Assembly: GCA_016234805.1 (NCBI GenBank)
Contig: JACRNU010000071.1
Span: forward strand, 1-60,498
Direction of reading: 5' to 3'
Source: Elusimicrobiota bacterium
GTDB lineage: Bacteria; Elusimicrobiota; Elusimicrobia; UBA1565; UBA9628
DNA: 60,498 nucleotides
This document shows positions 42,500 to 51,856 of the stretch, piece by piece (within the stretch, counting starts at the first letter, position 1; each line of letters starts with the position of its first letter). The notes beneath the pieces were generated by a model. That model saw only the letters and a list, made by a program, of their open reading frames with translations, made no database searches and was not told where the DNA came from. Both the position numbers and the translations under genes were made by a program.

Positions 42500-43791
42500 A
42501 GCCGGTGGACCTTCCTATCGGAGTCCACGGACCGGGTCGCGTTGCGCGCGTCGAAGACGGCCTGGGCCAGGCGCACCACGCGGCCGTAGTCGATCTCCTT
42601 GTGGGCGGTCAGGACCGCCACGCAGTCCGCGGAGCGCAGGGTCCGGTCGGTGAGCGGGACCGAGGCCATGCTCCGGCCGCCCACCGACACCCGCGGCACG
42701 AAGGGGTCGTGGTAGGAGACCGCGGCCTTGCGCTGGAGCAGGAGGTCCATCACGTCGAGGGACGGGGACTCCCTGTAGTCCGAGATGCCCGGCTTGTAGG
42801 CCACGCCGAGCACCAGGATCCGGCTGCCGTGGAGGGCCTTTTTGCCCTCGTTGAGCACGTCGGCGATGCGGCTGACCACGTAGTCCGGCATGGCCTGGTT
42901 GATGTTCGTGGAAAGCTCGATGAAGCGCGGCACGAAGTTGAGGGTCTTCATCTTCCAGCTGAGGAGCTGGGGGTCCTTGGGGATGCAGTGCCCACCGATG
43001 CCGGGACCGGGGTAGAAGGCCATGAACCCGAAGGGCTTAGTCGCGGCCGCGCCGATGACCTCCCAGACGTCGAGGCCCAGGCGGTGGCAGACCTGCGCCA
43101 TCTCGTTGACGAGCGCGATGTTGACCGCGCGGAAGGAGTTCTCCAGGAGCTTGACGGTCTCGGCCGCGCGCGTGCTCGAGACCGGGACCACGGTCTCGAT
43201 GATCTGGCCGTAGACCTCCACGGCGAGCTTCGCGGACGCCGCGTCCGCGCCGCCCACGACCTTGGGGGTGTTGGAGATGCCGTAGGCGTGGTTGCCCGGG
43301 TCGACGCGCTCCGGGGAGAACGCCAGGTAGAAGTCCCGTCCGAGCCTGCCCATCTCCGAGAGCCGCGGCAGGACGATCTCGTCAGTCGTGCCCGGGAAGG
43401 TGGTGCTCTCCAGGATGATGAGCTGCCCCTTCCTCGGGTGCTCGATGATCTTGGAGACCGCGGCGAGGATATTGCCGATGTCGGGCTCCTTGGACTTGCG
43501 CAGGGGAGTCTGCACGCAGATGAACAGCACGTCCTGCCCTGCGAGGCCCTCGAACCGGACGCTGGCCTCGAAGAGGCCGTCCCCCCGGTGTCGGGAGAGC
43601 TCGTCCGAGGACACGTCGAGGACGTAGGACTTCCCGGCCATGAGGTCCGCGACGCGCTCCTTGCTGATGTCGAAGGCCGTGACTTTGAAGCCCTTCCTGC
43701 AGAACTCCATGGCCAGCGGCAAGCCCACATAGCCGGCGCCGATGACCCCGATCCTCGCGGTTTTCTCCTTCAAAGCCTTCGCCAAGTGCAT
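42496..43791 (-). CDS. Nucleotide-sugar dehydrogenase, WbpA/WecC-like
   Basis: 431 aa. Rossmann GVIGAGYVGLPLAMEFCRKG, ESTTFPGTTDEIVLPRL, AFSPERVDPGNHAYGISNTPKV, LLENSFRAVNIALVNEMAQ, and catalytic Cys in GPGIGGHCIPKDP. The GGHCIPKDP and SPERVDPG motifs point to the UDP-N-acetyl-sugar 6-dehydrogenase branch (UDP-GlcNAc or UDP-ManNAc) rather than UDP-glucose. TATAAT (43803-43798) is 6 nt before the ATG at 43791; the frame extended upstream to 43851 was rejected. Divergent from ugd. Confidence 0.92.
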   Translation of the reverse strand: MHLAKALKEKTARIGVIGAGYVGLPLAMEFCRKGFKVTAFDISKERVADLMAGKSYVLDVSSDELSRHRGDGLFEASVRFEGLAGQDVLFICVQTPLRKSKEPDIGNILAAVSKIIEHPRKGQLIILESTTFPGTTDEIVLPRLSEMGRLGRDFYLAFSPERVDPGNHAYGISNTPKVVGGADAASAKLAVEVYGQIIETVVPVSSTRAAETVKLLENSFRAVNIALVNEMAQVCHRLGLDVWEVIGAAATKPFGFMAFYPGPGIGGHCIPKDPQLLSWKMKTLNFVPRFIELSTNINQAMPDYVVSRIADVLNEGKKALHGSRILVLGVAYKPGISDYRESPSLDVMDLLLQRKAAVSYHDPFVPRVSVGGRSMASVPLTDRTLRSADCVAVLTAHKEIDYGRVVRLAQAVFDARNATRSVDSDRKVHRL

Positions 43792-43849
43792 GGGCCCATT
43801 ATAGCATCTTGAACCCAGCCCTTCCTTTTGAGAGAATCTACCGGCCACC

Positions 43850-45220
43850 ATGCCGAAAGAACCCCGTTCCCCAGGCGCTTCGCGCGCCCATAAAATATCC
43901 GCCCCGCGCCACGACGTGTGCGTGGTCGGGACCGGCTATGTCGGCCTCGTGACCGGCGCCTGCCTCTCCGAGCTCGGCCACCGCGTCGTCTGCGTCGACT
44001 CCGATCCCAAGAAGATCGCGGTCCTCAAGGCCGGGAAGATCCCCATCTACGAGCCCGGACTTTCGGAGATCGTCCACCGCTCCCGCAAGGCCGGACGCCT
44101 GCACTTCACCGGCTCCATCAAGGAGGGCCTCCGGCACGGCGGCCGCCGGGCCGACGTGGTCTTCATCGCGGTCGGCACCCCGCCGCGGCCGGACGGGTCC
44201 GCGGACCTCTCCGCGGTCGAGGCGGTCGCGGCCGAGGTCGCCCGCCACATGACGGACTACACCGTGATCGTGGACAAGTCCACGGTGCCCGTCGAGACCG
44301 GGGAATGGGTCAAGCGCACGGTCGCCCGCATCAACAAGCGGGGCGTGCCCTACGACGTGGTCTCCAATCCCGAGTTCCTGGCCGAGGGCACCGCGGTCAA
44401 GGACTTCCTCTTCCCGGACCGCGTGGTCTTCGGCGTGACCTCCCCGAGGGCCGAGAAGGCCATGCGTGAGATCTACGGCGGCATCGACGCGCCGTTCCTC
44501 GTCACGGACGTCAAGAGCGCCGAGCTCATCAAGCACGCGTCGAACTCGTTCCTCGCCACCAAGATATCCTTCATCAACGCGGTCTCCCACCTCTGCGAGA
44601 AGGTCGGGGCCGACGTGGAGCTCGTGGCCAAGGGCATGGGCCTCGACAGGCGCATCGGCGCCCAGTTCCTGCGCGCGGGCATCGGGTTCGGGGGGTTCTG
44701 CTTCCCGAAGGACCTCGAGGCCTTTTACTGGATCAGCAAGCAGAAGGGCTACGACTTCGCCATGCTCAAGACCGTCAAGGACATCAACGAGCTCCAGAAG
44801 GGCTGGGTCATGCGCAAGGTCTCGGAGAATCTCTGGAACCTCGAAGGCAAGACCGTGGGCCTGCTGGGCCTGGCCTTCAAGCCCAACACCGACGACATGC
44901 GCTTCGCCCCGAGCATCGAGATCGTCCAGGCCCTGACCGAGAACGGGGTCAAGGTCCGGGCGTGCGACCCGGTGGCCGCGGAGCGCGCCCGGGAGCTCCC
45001 CGAGTTCAAGCGCGTCAAGTTCTGCCGGGACGCCTACGCGGTCGCCAAGGGCGCAGACGCCCTGGCGCTCGTGACCGAGTGGCCCGAATTCGCCAAGCTC
45101 GACTTCAAGCGCATCCACAAGCTCATGAGCAACCCGCTGATCCTGGACGGCAGGAACCTCTACGACCCCGCGGCCCTGCGGGCGGCGGGGTTCACGTATT
45201 GCGGTGTAGGAAGGCCTTGA
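43850..45220 (+). CDS. ugd: UDP-glucose 6-dehydrogenase
   Basis: 456 aa. CVVGTGYVGLVTGACLSELGH, IPIYEPGLSEIV, VGTPPRPDGSADLSAV, KSTVPVETGEWV, SNPEFLAEGTAVKDFLFPDRVV, and catalytic Cys in GIGFGGFCFPKDLEAF (GGF where GGS is usual). It makes UDP-glucuronate, the substrate of the decarboxylase encoded next. The first 20 residues are a basic Ser/Pro leader not found in most homologues; a later start is possible but no in-frame ATG fits. Divergent from the WbpA-like gene across 58 nt. Confidence 0.93.
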   Translation: MPKEPRSPGASRAHKISAPRHDVCVVGTGYVGLVTGACLSELGHRVVCVDSDPKKIAVLKAGKIPIYEPGLSEIVHRSRKAGRLHFTGSIKEGLRHGGRRADVVFIAVGTPPRPDGSADLSAVEAVAAEVARHMTDYTVIVDKSTVPVETGEWVKRTVARINKRGVPYDVVSNPEFLAEGTAVKDFLFPDRVVFGVTSPRAEKAMREIYGGIDAPFLVTDVKSAELIKHASNSFLATKISFINAVSHLCEKVGADVELVAKGMGLDRRIGAQFLRAGIGFGGFCFPKDLEAFYWISKQKGYDFAMLKTVKDINELQKGWVMRKVSENLWNLEGKTVGLLGLAFKPNTDDMRFAPSIEIVQALTENGVKVRACDPVAAERARELPEFKRVKFCRDAYAVAKGADALALVTEWPEFAKLDFKRIHKLMSNPLILDGRNLYDPAALRAAGFTYCGVGRP

Positions 45221-45365
45221 TGAAACGGCCCATGCCCCCACAACACCTGCGCGCCCCTGGCCTGGGGGAGATCGGTGCCAGGGGCCGTGCGAAGAGATGT
45301 TCTCCTTACCGCACGGCCTCCCCGTGCCCTAAAGGGCTCTCCTTCGGGTGGGGGAGGCTTGCGGC

Positions 45366-46289
45366 ATGAGAATCCTCGTCACCGGCGGCGCCGGGTTCCT
45401 GGGCAGCCATCTGGCCGAACACTTCCTCGGCCAGGGCCACGAGGTCATCGTCCTCGACAACTTCATCACCGGCGCGATCGAGAACATCAAGGGCCTGCTC
45501 TCCCACCCGGACTTCACCTTCAAGAAGCAGGACGTGACGGACTACATCGAGGTGCCGGGCCGGCTCGACGCGGTCTTCCACTTCGCGAGCCCGGCCAGCC
45601 CCGTGGACTACGCCCAGTACCCCATCCAGACCCTCAAGGCCGGGGCCCTGGGCACGCACAAGACCCTGGGCCTGGCCAAGGACAAGAAGGCGGCCTACGT
45701 CCTGGCCTCGACCTCGGAGGTCTACGGGGACCCGCTCGTCTCCCCCCAGCCCGAGTCCTACTGGGGCAACGTCAACCCTATCGGTCCCCGGGGCGTCTAC
45801 GACGAGGCCAAGCGGTTCGCCGAGGCCATGGCCATGGCCTACCACCGCACCCACCGCGTCAAGGTGCACATCGCCCGGATCTTCAACACCTACGGACCCC
45901 GGATGCGCAAGAACGACGGCCGGGCCGTGCCGAACTTCATCACCCAGGCGCTCGCGAACAAGCCCATCACGGTCTACGGCCGCGGCCGCCAGACCCGGAG
46001 CCTGTGCTTCGTGACCGACCTCGTGCGCGGCCTCGACAGCCTGCTTCACTCCCCCATCTCATCTCCCGTCAACATCGGCAACCCGGACGAGCACACCATC
46101 CTCGAGATCGCCCAGCGCATCAAGAAGCTGACGGGCTCGAAGTCCCGCATCGTGTTCGACCCCCTGCCCGTGGACGACCCCAGGGTGCGCTGCCCGGATA
46201 TCCGCCTGGCCAAGCGCGCCCTGCGCTGGAAGCCCCTCATCCCGCTCGAGGTCGGCCTTAAGCGCACCATCGATTACTTCCGCGGCTAA
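45366..46289 (+). CDS. UDP-glucuronate decarboxylase (UDP-xylose synthase)
   Basis: 307 aa extended SDR. NAD-binding [31 protein letters not shown], the Ser/Thr of [12 protein letters not shown] and YxxxK in [17 protein letters not shown], and [20 protein letters not shown]. These are close to UXS family signatures. It converts UDP-glucuronate to UDP-xylose. The 145-nt gap after ugd has GC-rich repeats of CCCC/GGGG but nothing I can name. The ATG at 45366 is preceded by GGGGGAGG. Confidence 0.92.
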   Translation: MRILVTGGAGFLGSHLAEHFLGQGHEVIVLDNFITGAIENIKGLLSHPDFTFKKQDVTDYIEVPGRLDAVFHFASPASPVDYAQYPIQTLKAGALGTHKTLGLAKDKKAAYVLASTSEVYGDPLVSPQPESYWGNVNPIGPRGVYDEAKRFAEAMAMAYHRTHRVKVHIARIFNTYGPRMRKNDGRAVPNFITQALANKPITVYGRGRQTRSLCFVTDLVRGLDSLLHSPISSPVNIGNPDEHTILEIAQRIKKLTGSKSRIVFDPLPVDDPRVRCPDIRLAKRALRWKPLIPLEVGLKRTIDYFRG

Positions 46290-46329
46290 AGACATCGACG
46301 GCGCCGTTGACGGTACCGAGAGGAGAGAA

Positions 46330-47037
46330 ATGCTGTCAGTGGTCGTGCCGTGCTACAACGAAGAGCGCAGCGCAGCCCGGTTCGAGACCGCCCTCATCGC
46401 CCCGCTCTCGGACCTGGGCGTCCCCTACGAGGTGGTCTTCGTGGACGACGGGTCGCGCGACGACACCTTCAAGGCCCTGAGCCGTTTGGTCGAACGCCAC
46501 CGGAACATCCGGACCGTGCGCCATCCCTCCAACCTCGGGCTCGGCATGGCCCTGCGCACGGGATTCCTTTCCTGCGGAGGAGACTGGATCGCCACCCTGG
46601 ACGCGGACCTCACCTTCCGGCCCTCGCAGATACGGAACCTGCTGTCCCGTCAGCGCGAGACCCGCGCGGACCTTGTGGCGGGCTCACCCTTCCTGAAGCC
46701 CAGGGGCCTCAATCAGGCGCCCTGGCTCAGGCGCCTGCCCAGCCTCGCGGCCAACAGCCTCTACCGGCGCCTCCTGGGAGGAAGCTTCACCGCCTACACC
46801 CCCATCTTCCGGCTATACCGGGCCAAAGCCCTCAAAGCCCTGACCCTATCGAGCCGGGGCTTTGAGATCAATGCCGAGATCGCGGCCAGATTCATGATGG
46901 CAGGCTTGACCGTGGCTGAGACGCCCGCGATCCTTACGACCCGGCGCTACGGGACCTCCAAGCTCAGCGCCTTGAAGGAGACGGCCAGGCACCTCATGCT
47001 CCTGGCCAAGCTCGCAAAGGAGCGCCTCCGGAGTTAG
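46330..47037 (+). CDS. Family 2 glycosyltransferase, dolichyl/polyprenyl-phosphate sugar synthase-like
   Basis: 235 aa GT-A fold. VVVPCYNEERSAARFE, VFVDDGSRDDTFKAL, HPSNLGLGMALRTGF, DWIATLDADLTFRPSQI (DxD-like), then a C-terminal basic helix. It resembles DPM1-type enzymes that load a sugar onto polyprenyl phosphate, but has no transmembrane anchor. GAGAGGAG precedes the ATG. Likely uses one of the UDP-sugars made upstream. Confidence 0.85.
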   Translation: MLSVVVPCYNEERSAARFETALIAPLSDLGVPYEVVFVDDGSRDDTFKALSRLVERHRNIRTVRHPSNLGLGMALRTGFLSCGGDWIATLDADLTFRPSQIRNLLSRQRETRADLVAGSPFLKPRGLNQAPWLRRLPSLAANSLYRRLLGGSFTAYTPIFRLYRAKALKALTLSSRGFEINAEIAARFMMAGLTVAETPAILTTRRYGTSKLSALKETARHLMLLAKLAKERLRS

Positions 47038-47372
47038 ACCTTGAGCGTCTCCTGCAGCAGCTTCTCGAACTTCTCCCGGGAGGCGTTCACTTTCTGGGCC
47101 TTCTTTTGGCCGTGCTGGATGTCCTCGAGCATGGCCGAAAGCACGAGCCCGGCGGCCTTGTCCATGCTCTTGCCCATGGAGGTTTTGATCTTCGCTTTGA
47201 AGATCTCTACCTGGACATCGCGGTAGGCCTGATGGAACGCGTCCTTCCACATGGCCGCGACATCGAAGCCCTGCTCGGCCGGCGGACAGCACACTCCGGC
47301 CCTGCGGCCCATCTTGGCCTCGACGCAATCGTAGCAGTCGCACTCGTCCCTATGCACGCGGTCGTCGCACAT
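47034..47372 (-). CDS. Small Cys-rich protein of unknown function
   Basis: 112 aa. N-terminal cysteines (DECDCYDCVEA, GVCCPP) could bind a metal; the rest is amphipathic helix with many Lys (IFKAKIKTSMGKSMDKAAGL, HGQKKAQKVNASREKFEKLL). GGGAGGG precedes the ATG by 5 nt. Tail-to-tail 4-nt overlap with the glycosyltransferase gene. No family recognised; codon use and the ribosome binding site support a real gene. Confidence 0.65.
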   Translation of the reverse strand: MCDDRVHRDECDCYDCVEAKMGRRAGVCCPPAEQGFDVAAMWKDAFHQAYRDVQVEIFKAKIKTSMGKSMDKAAGLVLSAMLEDIQHGQKKAQKVNASREKFEKLLQETLKV

Positions 47373-47487
47373 GGCACCCTCCCTGCGAAAATGATCGTCA
47401 CCCCCATCTTACCGCCTTTGAGGCCCTCAAGGCAACCCCGTCAGCCTTGACATCCCGGTCCGGACCAGGCATGATGTCCGTCGAGCC

Positions 47488-48213
47488 ATGAAGCTCTCCA
47501 TCGTGGTCCCGGCGTTCAACGAAGAGAAGCTCCTGCAAGCCTGCCTCGAGAGCGCGCGGGCCGCCCTGGCCTCCGGTCTGCGGCCGGGCTGGGAGAGCGA
47601 GATCGTGGTCTGCGACAACAACTCGACCGACGCCACCGCGGCCATCGCCAAGGAGGAGGGCGCGACCGTCGTGTTCGAGCCGCACAACCAGATATCACGC
47701 AGCCGCAACACCGGGGCCAGGGCAGCGTCCGGAGACTGGCTGCTCTTCATCGACGCGGACTCGGTGCTCGACCCCGTGGTCTTGGGGGACATGCTCTCAG
47801 CGGCCGAGTCAGGCCGCTTCGTGGGCGGAGGCTGCCTCATCGAGTTCGATTTCATGCCCCCTGCGGTGCTCTTCGCGGTCCGCGCCTGGAACCTGCTCTC
47901 GCGGACCATGGGCTGGGCCGCCGGCTCCTTCGTGTTCTCCCGTGCGGACGCCTTCCGGGAGGTCGGAGGGTTCAGCCAGGAGCTCTACGCGGCCGAGGAG
48001 ATCGCCTTGAGCATGGCCCTCAAGCGCTGGGGCAGAGCCCGGGGCCTGCGGTTCACCATCCTGCGGAAAAAGCCGCACCTGAGCTCGGGCCGGAAAGCCC
48101 GCCTCTACACTTCTCGCGAATTCTGCCGGGTCCTTATGAGCCTGGTCTTCTCCCCCGTGAAGACGATCAAGGACCGGAAGTCCCTCTTCCAACTCTACGA
48201 CGGCCGCCGCTGA
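47488..48213 (+). CDS. Family 2 glycosyltransferase
   Basis: 241 aa. IVVPAFNEEKLLQACLESAR, VVCDNNSTDATAAIAKEEG, NQISRSRNTGARAASGDWLLF, IDADSVLDP (DxD), and AAGSFVFSRADAFREVGGF. No membrane anchor. TTGACA at 47447-47452 is a possible -35 with a poor -10. It completes a sugar-activation and transfer group but has its own transcription start. Confidence 0.87.
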   Translation: MKLSIVVPAFNEEKLLQACLESARAALASGLRPGWESEIVVCDNNSTDATAAIAKEEGATVVFEPHNQISRSRNTGARAASGDWLLFIDADSVLDPVVLGDMLSAAESGRFVGGGCLIEFDFMPPAVLFAVRAWNLLSRTMGWAAGSFVFSRADAFREVGGFSQELYAAEEIALSMALKRWGRARGLRFTILRKKPHLSSGRKARLYTSREFCRVLMSLVFSPVKTIKDRKSLFQLYDGRR

Positions 48214-48266
48214 CTCCTGCTGGCGTCAGGTGTGGTACAATATCAACGAATTTTTCTGGAGGCTCC

Positions 48267-48983
48267 ATGCTGACACTAAGCCCGAAAGGTCCCGACCTCT
48301 GGGACAGTCTCCTGCCCCAGGAGGCGCGCTCGCTTCCGGAAGACCTCGCGCACGTCGACGAGCTCCTGCGCGACACCCGCTTCATGGCGCCCTTCGTCAA
48401 GCGCTTCGACGAGCGCACGGGACGGCCGGGCGTGCCTGTGGCCACCTATCTGCGGCTCATGTACCTGCGGCGCAGGCATCGGTTGAGCTATGACGCTCTG
48501 GTCGAGACCGTTTCCGATTCCATCCCCTGGAGGACCTTCTGCGGCATCGGGTGCCAGGACCGGCTCCCGAGTCCGAGCACCCTCTCGGGCCTGACCCAGA
48601 AATACGGGGAGGAGACCCTCCACGAACTGCACACCCTGGTGACCGACGACCTCGATGAGTGGACCATCCACCGCCGCCGCAAGGCAGGTGTTCCGGGCAA
48701 TGGCAGCGCCGGCCGCAAACGGCCCGCGAGCGAGGTTTGGAGCCGCCGCCTGGCACGGATCCCCGGCATCGGCCAGGCCCTCGGCAGGGTCGTGGAAAAA
48801 GCCCGGGCAGCGCTTTTCCGCGAGGTCCGGCCTACCCGCGCCCGGCCTGCCCGCGGAGTGGACAAGAAGCTTCTGCGCATCGTGGCCAGGGCCGCGGTCC
48901 GGGTCCGAAGGATGGTGCGCCGGGTCAAGGACCCCAAGGTCCAGCGGCGCGCCCAGCTGGCCCTCGACCTCGACAGCCGCTGA
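48267..48983 (+). pseudogene. Transposase-derived ORF (DUF772-type N-terminus, catalytic core missing)
   Basis: 238 aa. The first 130 residues match the N-terminal DUF772 region of IS5/IS1182/ISNCY-group transposases: VDELLRDTRFMAPFVKRFDERTGRPGVP, TYLRLMYLRRRHRLSYDALVETV and PSPSTLSGLTQKYGEETL. The segment expected to carry the first catalytic Asp is replaced by DEWTIHRRRKAGVPGNG, and the rest is an Arg-rich helical stretch. It is probably an internal-deletion relic. TACAAT at 48236 and GGAGG before the ATG mean it may still be expressed. No terminal inverted repeats were found. Confidence 0.7.
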
Positions 48984-48999
48984 CTCCCAGCCCGCCGGT

Positions 49000-50337
49000 T
49001 CAGGACGGGTCAGCCGTCAACGAACACAGGTACTCCGCGTAGGCGCGCATGACCCAGAGGTGCACCAGGGCCTGGGTGCAGTTGTAGAGGAACCAGGGCA
49101 TGGTGGGCCGATAGTCGTGGATGGCCACGAGCAGGACCCTTCCCCCTAAGGCTTCGCGGAACTCGAGCCTGGGCCTGCCCGAGTGCCGCGCCGCCACTGG
49201 CGGGGCGAGGACGCCGCCTTCCACTATGAATACCTGACGGTCGGTCCGGCCGCTGCGCTCGGGCCAGAACAGGAAATTCACCAGGATCACCTGAGGAAAG
49301 ACGAGGCTGAGCCGCACGTTCTTCTTATCGTCCACCTCGGCCTTCAGGATGGTCTTCAGGAAGCGCGGGAGCCAGGCGCTGTAGCGCACAGCGACCTGCC
49401 TGGCGGTCATCCCGCGCGGAAGAGGCATCCTCTGCACGGAGCGCACGTCATTGGGCCTAAAAGACCGCCTGCGGGACCCGAGGTTCATGGGGGGCCTTTC
49501 CTCGCTCCCCGAGGCCTTTTCCCGCGCGAGCGCGGTGCGCACCGCGACCTCGAACGGGATGCCGGGTACGCGGGCCATCTCCTGGAGCCTACGGTCGCGG
49601 GCCACCATGGAGTGCCTGACGCTCTCGAGGAGAGGGGCGAGCATGGCCCTGGAGGTGCCCGTGACCCAGGAGAGCCACCAGCGCCCATACACGGTCCCAC
49701 TGACGGGGACGTCGATGAAGGTGCGCTTGAGCCCCAGCACGACCGCGGTCCGCGCCAGAAGCTCCCGGTAGGTCATGACATCCGGGGCGCCGATGTCGAA
49801 GTTGCGGCTGGCCGGCGCGGGATGCTCGAGGCAGTAGCGCAGGAGCGCGAGGGCGTCGTCGAGCGCGACCGGCTGGGTAAGGGACTTCGTCCAAGCCGGG
49901 CAGGGGATGATCGGGACCCTCTCCACGAGGGTGCGGAAGACCCGGTAGGATGAGCCGAACGGGCCCACCACGATGCCGGCGCGCAGGGCGGTCAAGGGCA
50001 CGCCCCGCGACCCCAGGGTCTCCTCCACCTCGAGCCGGCTGCGCAGGTGAGGAGAGAGCATCGGTTCGTCCGGGATGAGTCCCCCCAGGTACACGATCTG
50101 CCTGACCCGCGCCTTGGCCGCGGCGCGGGCGAAGTTGTCAGCGCAGATGAGGTCCATGTCCTCGAAGCTGCCCTGGGTCAGCCGGGCCGAGGGAAGCATG
50201 GAGTGCACCAGGTAGAAGGCCTGCTCCGCGCCCGCGAGCGCCTCCTCGCACTGCCTCAGGGAGAAGAGGTCGCAGGAGCGCCACTCCACGCGGCCGGCCT
50301 GGTGACCTCCCGGAGCGGAGCGGAAGTCGGTGACCAC
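49000..50337 (-). CDS. NAD(P)-binding SDR-type protein with DUF2867-like C-terminus, lacking the N-terminal Rossmann glycine motif
   Basis: Frame usable from GTG 50337 (445 aa). It has AFYLVHSM, RIVYLGG-like VRQIVYLGGLIPDEP, HLRSRLEVEETLGSRGVPLTALRAGIVVGPFGSSYR, and QPVALDDALALLRYCL, typical of YbjT-like atypical SDRs, then a C-terminal DUF2867-like region ending LYNCTQALVHLWVMRAYAEYL. The expected N-terminal GATGxxG loop (about 35 residues) is absent: the frame begins around the second beta strand, 14 nt after mogA ends. A deletion at the junction with mogA would explain this. Without the loop, NAD(P) binding is doubtful. Confidence 0.72.
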   Translation of the reverse strand: MVTDFRSAPGGHQAGRVEWRSCDLFSLRQCEEALAGAEQAFYLVHSMLPSARLTQGSFEDMDLICADNFARAAAKARVRQIVYLGGLIPDEPMLSPHLRSRLEVEETLGSRGVPLTALRAGIVVGPFGSSYRVFRTLVERVPIIPCPAWTKSLTQPVALDDALALLRYCLEHPAPASRNFDIGAPDVMTYRELLARTAVVLGLKRTFIDVPVSGTVYGRWWLSWVTGTSRAMLAPLLESVRHSMVARDRRLQEMARVPGIPFEVAVRTALAREKASGSEERPPMNLGSRRRSFRPNDVRSVQRMPLPRGMTARQVAVRYSAWLPRFLKTILKAEVDDKKNVRLSLVFPQVILVNFLFWPERSGRTDRQVFIVEGGVLAPPVAARHSGRPRLEFREALGGRVLLVAIHDYRPTMPWFLYNCTQALVHLWVMRAYAEYLCSLTADPS

Positions 50338-50351
50338 AAGGCAGGGTCCCC

Positions 50352-50867
50352 TCAGGTGAGGGCTGGAGGGGCGCCGCGGCGGAGCATGTTGACGGCGTGG
50401 GGAAGAAGGTCTGCAGCGGCATGGAACGCTTCGAGCGCCGCCTTGGGAGACCCTGGAAGGTTGAGGATCAGGGTCCTGCGCCGCGTCCCGGCCACTCCGC
50501 GCGAGAGAGCGGCTGACGGGGCCCTGCGGCCGCACTTGAGCCGGATGACCTCCGCCAAGCCGGGGATCTCCTTCTCCAGCACCCCTTTCGTGACCTCGGG
50601 GATGACGTCCTTGGCGCCCAGGCCGGTCCCGCCCACGGTCAGGACCAGGTCCACCCGGTTCTCCAGGCAGAGGTCCACGAGGCTCGCCCTGATCTGCCGC
50701 TCGTCCTCGGCCACCGCGGCCGAGACCTCGACCCTCCACCCCAGCTTCTCCGCGGCAAGCCGCAGGCCGTCGGCCGCGGCCGGCTTGGCGTCCGAAGACG
50801 CGACCGGGTCGCTGACCGTGAGGATGCCGACCGTGATGGATGGGGGTTCGGGAAGATGGCTGCTCAT
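50352..50867 (-). CDS. mogA: Molybdopterin adenylyltransferase (MogA/MoaB family)
   Basis: 171 aa. VGILTVSDPVASSD, LTVGGTGLGAKDVIPEVT (the GGTG motif), EIPGLAEVIR, LSRGVAGTRRRTLILNLPGSPKAALEAF. It adenylates molybdopterin before molybdenum insertion, or is the related MoaB. TAGAAT (50879-50874) is 6 nt before the ATG. No other molybdenum cofactor gene is in the window. Confidence 0.9.
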   Translation of the reverse strand: MSSHLPEPPSITVGILTVSDPVASSDAKPAAADGLRLAAEKLGWRVEVSAAVAEDERQIRASLVDLCLENRVDLVLTVGGTGLGAKDVIPEVTKGVLEKEIPGLAEVIRLKCGRRAPSAALSRGVAGTRRRTLILNLPGSPKAALEAFHAAADLLPHAVNMLRRGAPPALT

Positions 50868-50962
50868 GGCGTCATTCTACATTTTAGCGGAGGCGGTCCG
50901 GCAATCCAGCCGCCTCCCGAGCCTCGGCAGGAGGCGCAAAATTGCTAGACTGACTTCCCGCC

Positions 50963-51853
50963 ATGCGCGTCTTCTTCATCGTGAACCCCGCGGCAGGAAA
51001 AGCGGACCTCTGGAAGAGGTTCGAGCCCCTCGCGGGCTCCGAAGCCGTGGTGAAGGTCACGGAGAAGCGGGGCCACGCCGAGGAGCTCGCCCGCGGCGCG
51101 GTCAAGGCGGGCTTCGACCGCGTGGCGGCAGTGGGCGGGGACGGGACCCTCAACGAAGCCGCCAACGGCGTGCTCTCGGTCGGGAGCCTGGCCTCGGGAT
51201 TCGCGCTAGCGCACCTGCCCGCGGGCTCAGGCTGCGATTTCGCGCGTCACTTCAAGATCCCGTCCAAGCCCCAGGCCTGGGCTGAGATGCTCCGTACCGG
51301 CAGGGTCGAGCGCATCGACGTGGGCCGGGTGTCCTGGGGCGCCCCTCTGACGAGCCGCTACTTCCTCAACATCGCCATGGCCGGCCTTCCCGGAGACGTC
51401 ATCCGCGCCATGGAGAAGTCCGGCAAGCCGCTCGGAGGGACGCTCTCCTACATGACCGTGACCTTGGCCCAGCTGCTGAGGTCGCGGGCCAAGCGCGTCA
51501 CCCTCATCATCGACGGCCGGGAGCACCCGCCCGAGCCCTATCACCTGCTGGCCGTGGCCAACACCTCCATGACCGGAGGAGGCATGCTCCTGGCCCCGGG
51601 CGCGGACGCCCAAGACGGCATGCTCGATTTCGTGGCAGTGGGAGGCGTGGCCCTGCCGAAGCTGCTGTGGCACTTCCCCAAGATATACCGGGGCACGCAC
51701 CTCGGCGCCGGAGGCGTCATCCACTGCAGGGTCATGAGACTCGACGCGGAGAGCCTCGAGGACGTGCCCCTCAACATCGACGGCGAGCCGCTCGGCAGTC
51801 TCCCGGCGCGCTTCCAGGTTTCACCCAAAGCCCTTCCCATCCTGCTCCCGTAG
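50963..51853 (+). CDS. Diacylglycerol kinase-family lipid kinase (YegS/BmrU-like)
   Basis: 296 aa. FFIVNPAAGKADLWKRF, AVGGDGTLNEAANGVL (catalytic GGDGT), LAHLPAGSGCDFARHF, and ANTSMTGGGMLLAPGADAQDGMLDFV. It phosphorylates diacylglycerol or a similar lipid at the inner membrane. Divergent from mogA. TAGACT lies 11 nt before the ATG. Confidence 0.9.
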   Translation: MRVFFIVNPAAGKADLWKRFEPLAGSEAVVKVTEKRGHAEELARGAVKAGFDRVAAVGGDGTLNEAANGVLSVGSLASGFALAHLPAGSGCDFARHFKIPSKPQAWAEMLRTGRVERIDVGRVSWGAPLTSRYFLNIAMAGLPGDVIRAMEKSGKPLGGTLSYMTVTLAQLLRSRAKRVTLIIDGREHPPEPYHLLAVANTSMTGGGMLLAPGADAQDGMLDFVAVGGVALPKLLWHFPKIYRGTHLGAGGVIHCRVMRLDAESLEDVPLNIDGEPLGSLPARFQVSPKALPILLP

Positions 51854-51856
51854 GTG

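Noticed and set aside
45221-45365. Riboswitch or small gene between ugd and the decarboxylase
   Set aside because: GC-rich with short C/G runs but no convincing structure or frame of its own.
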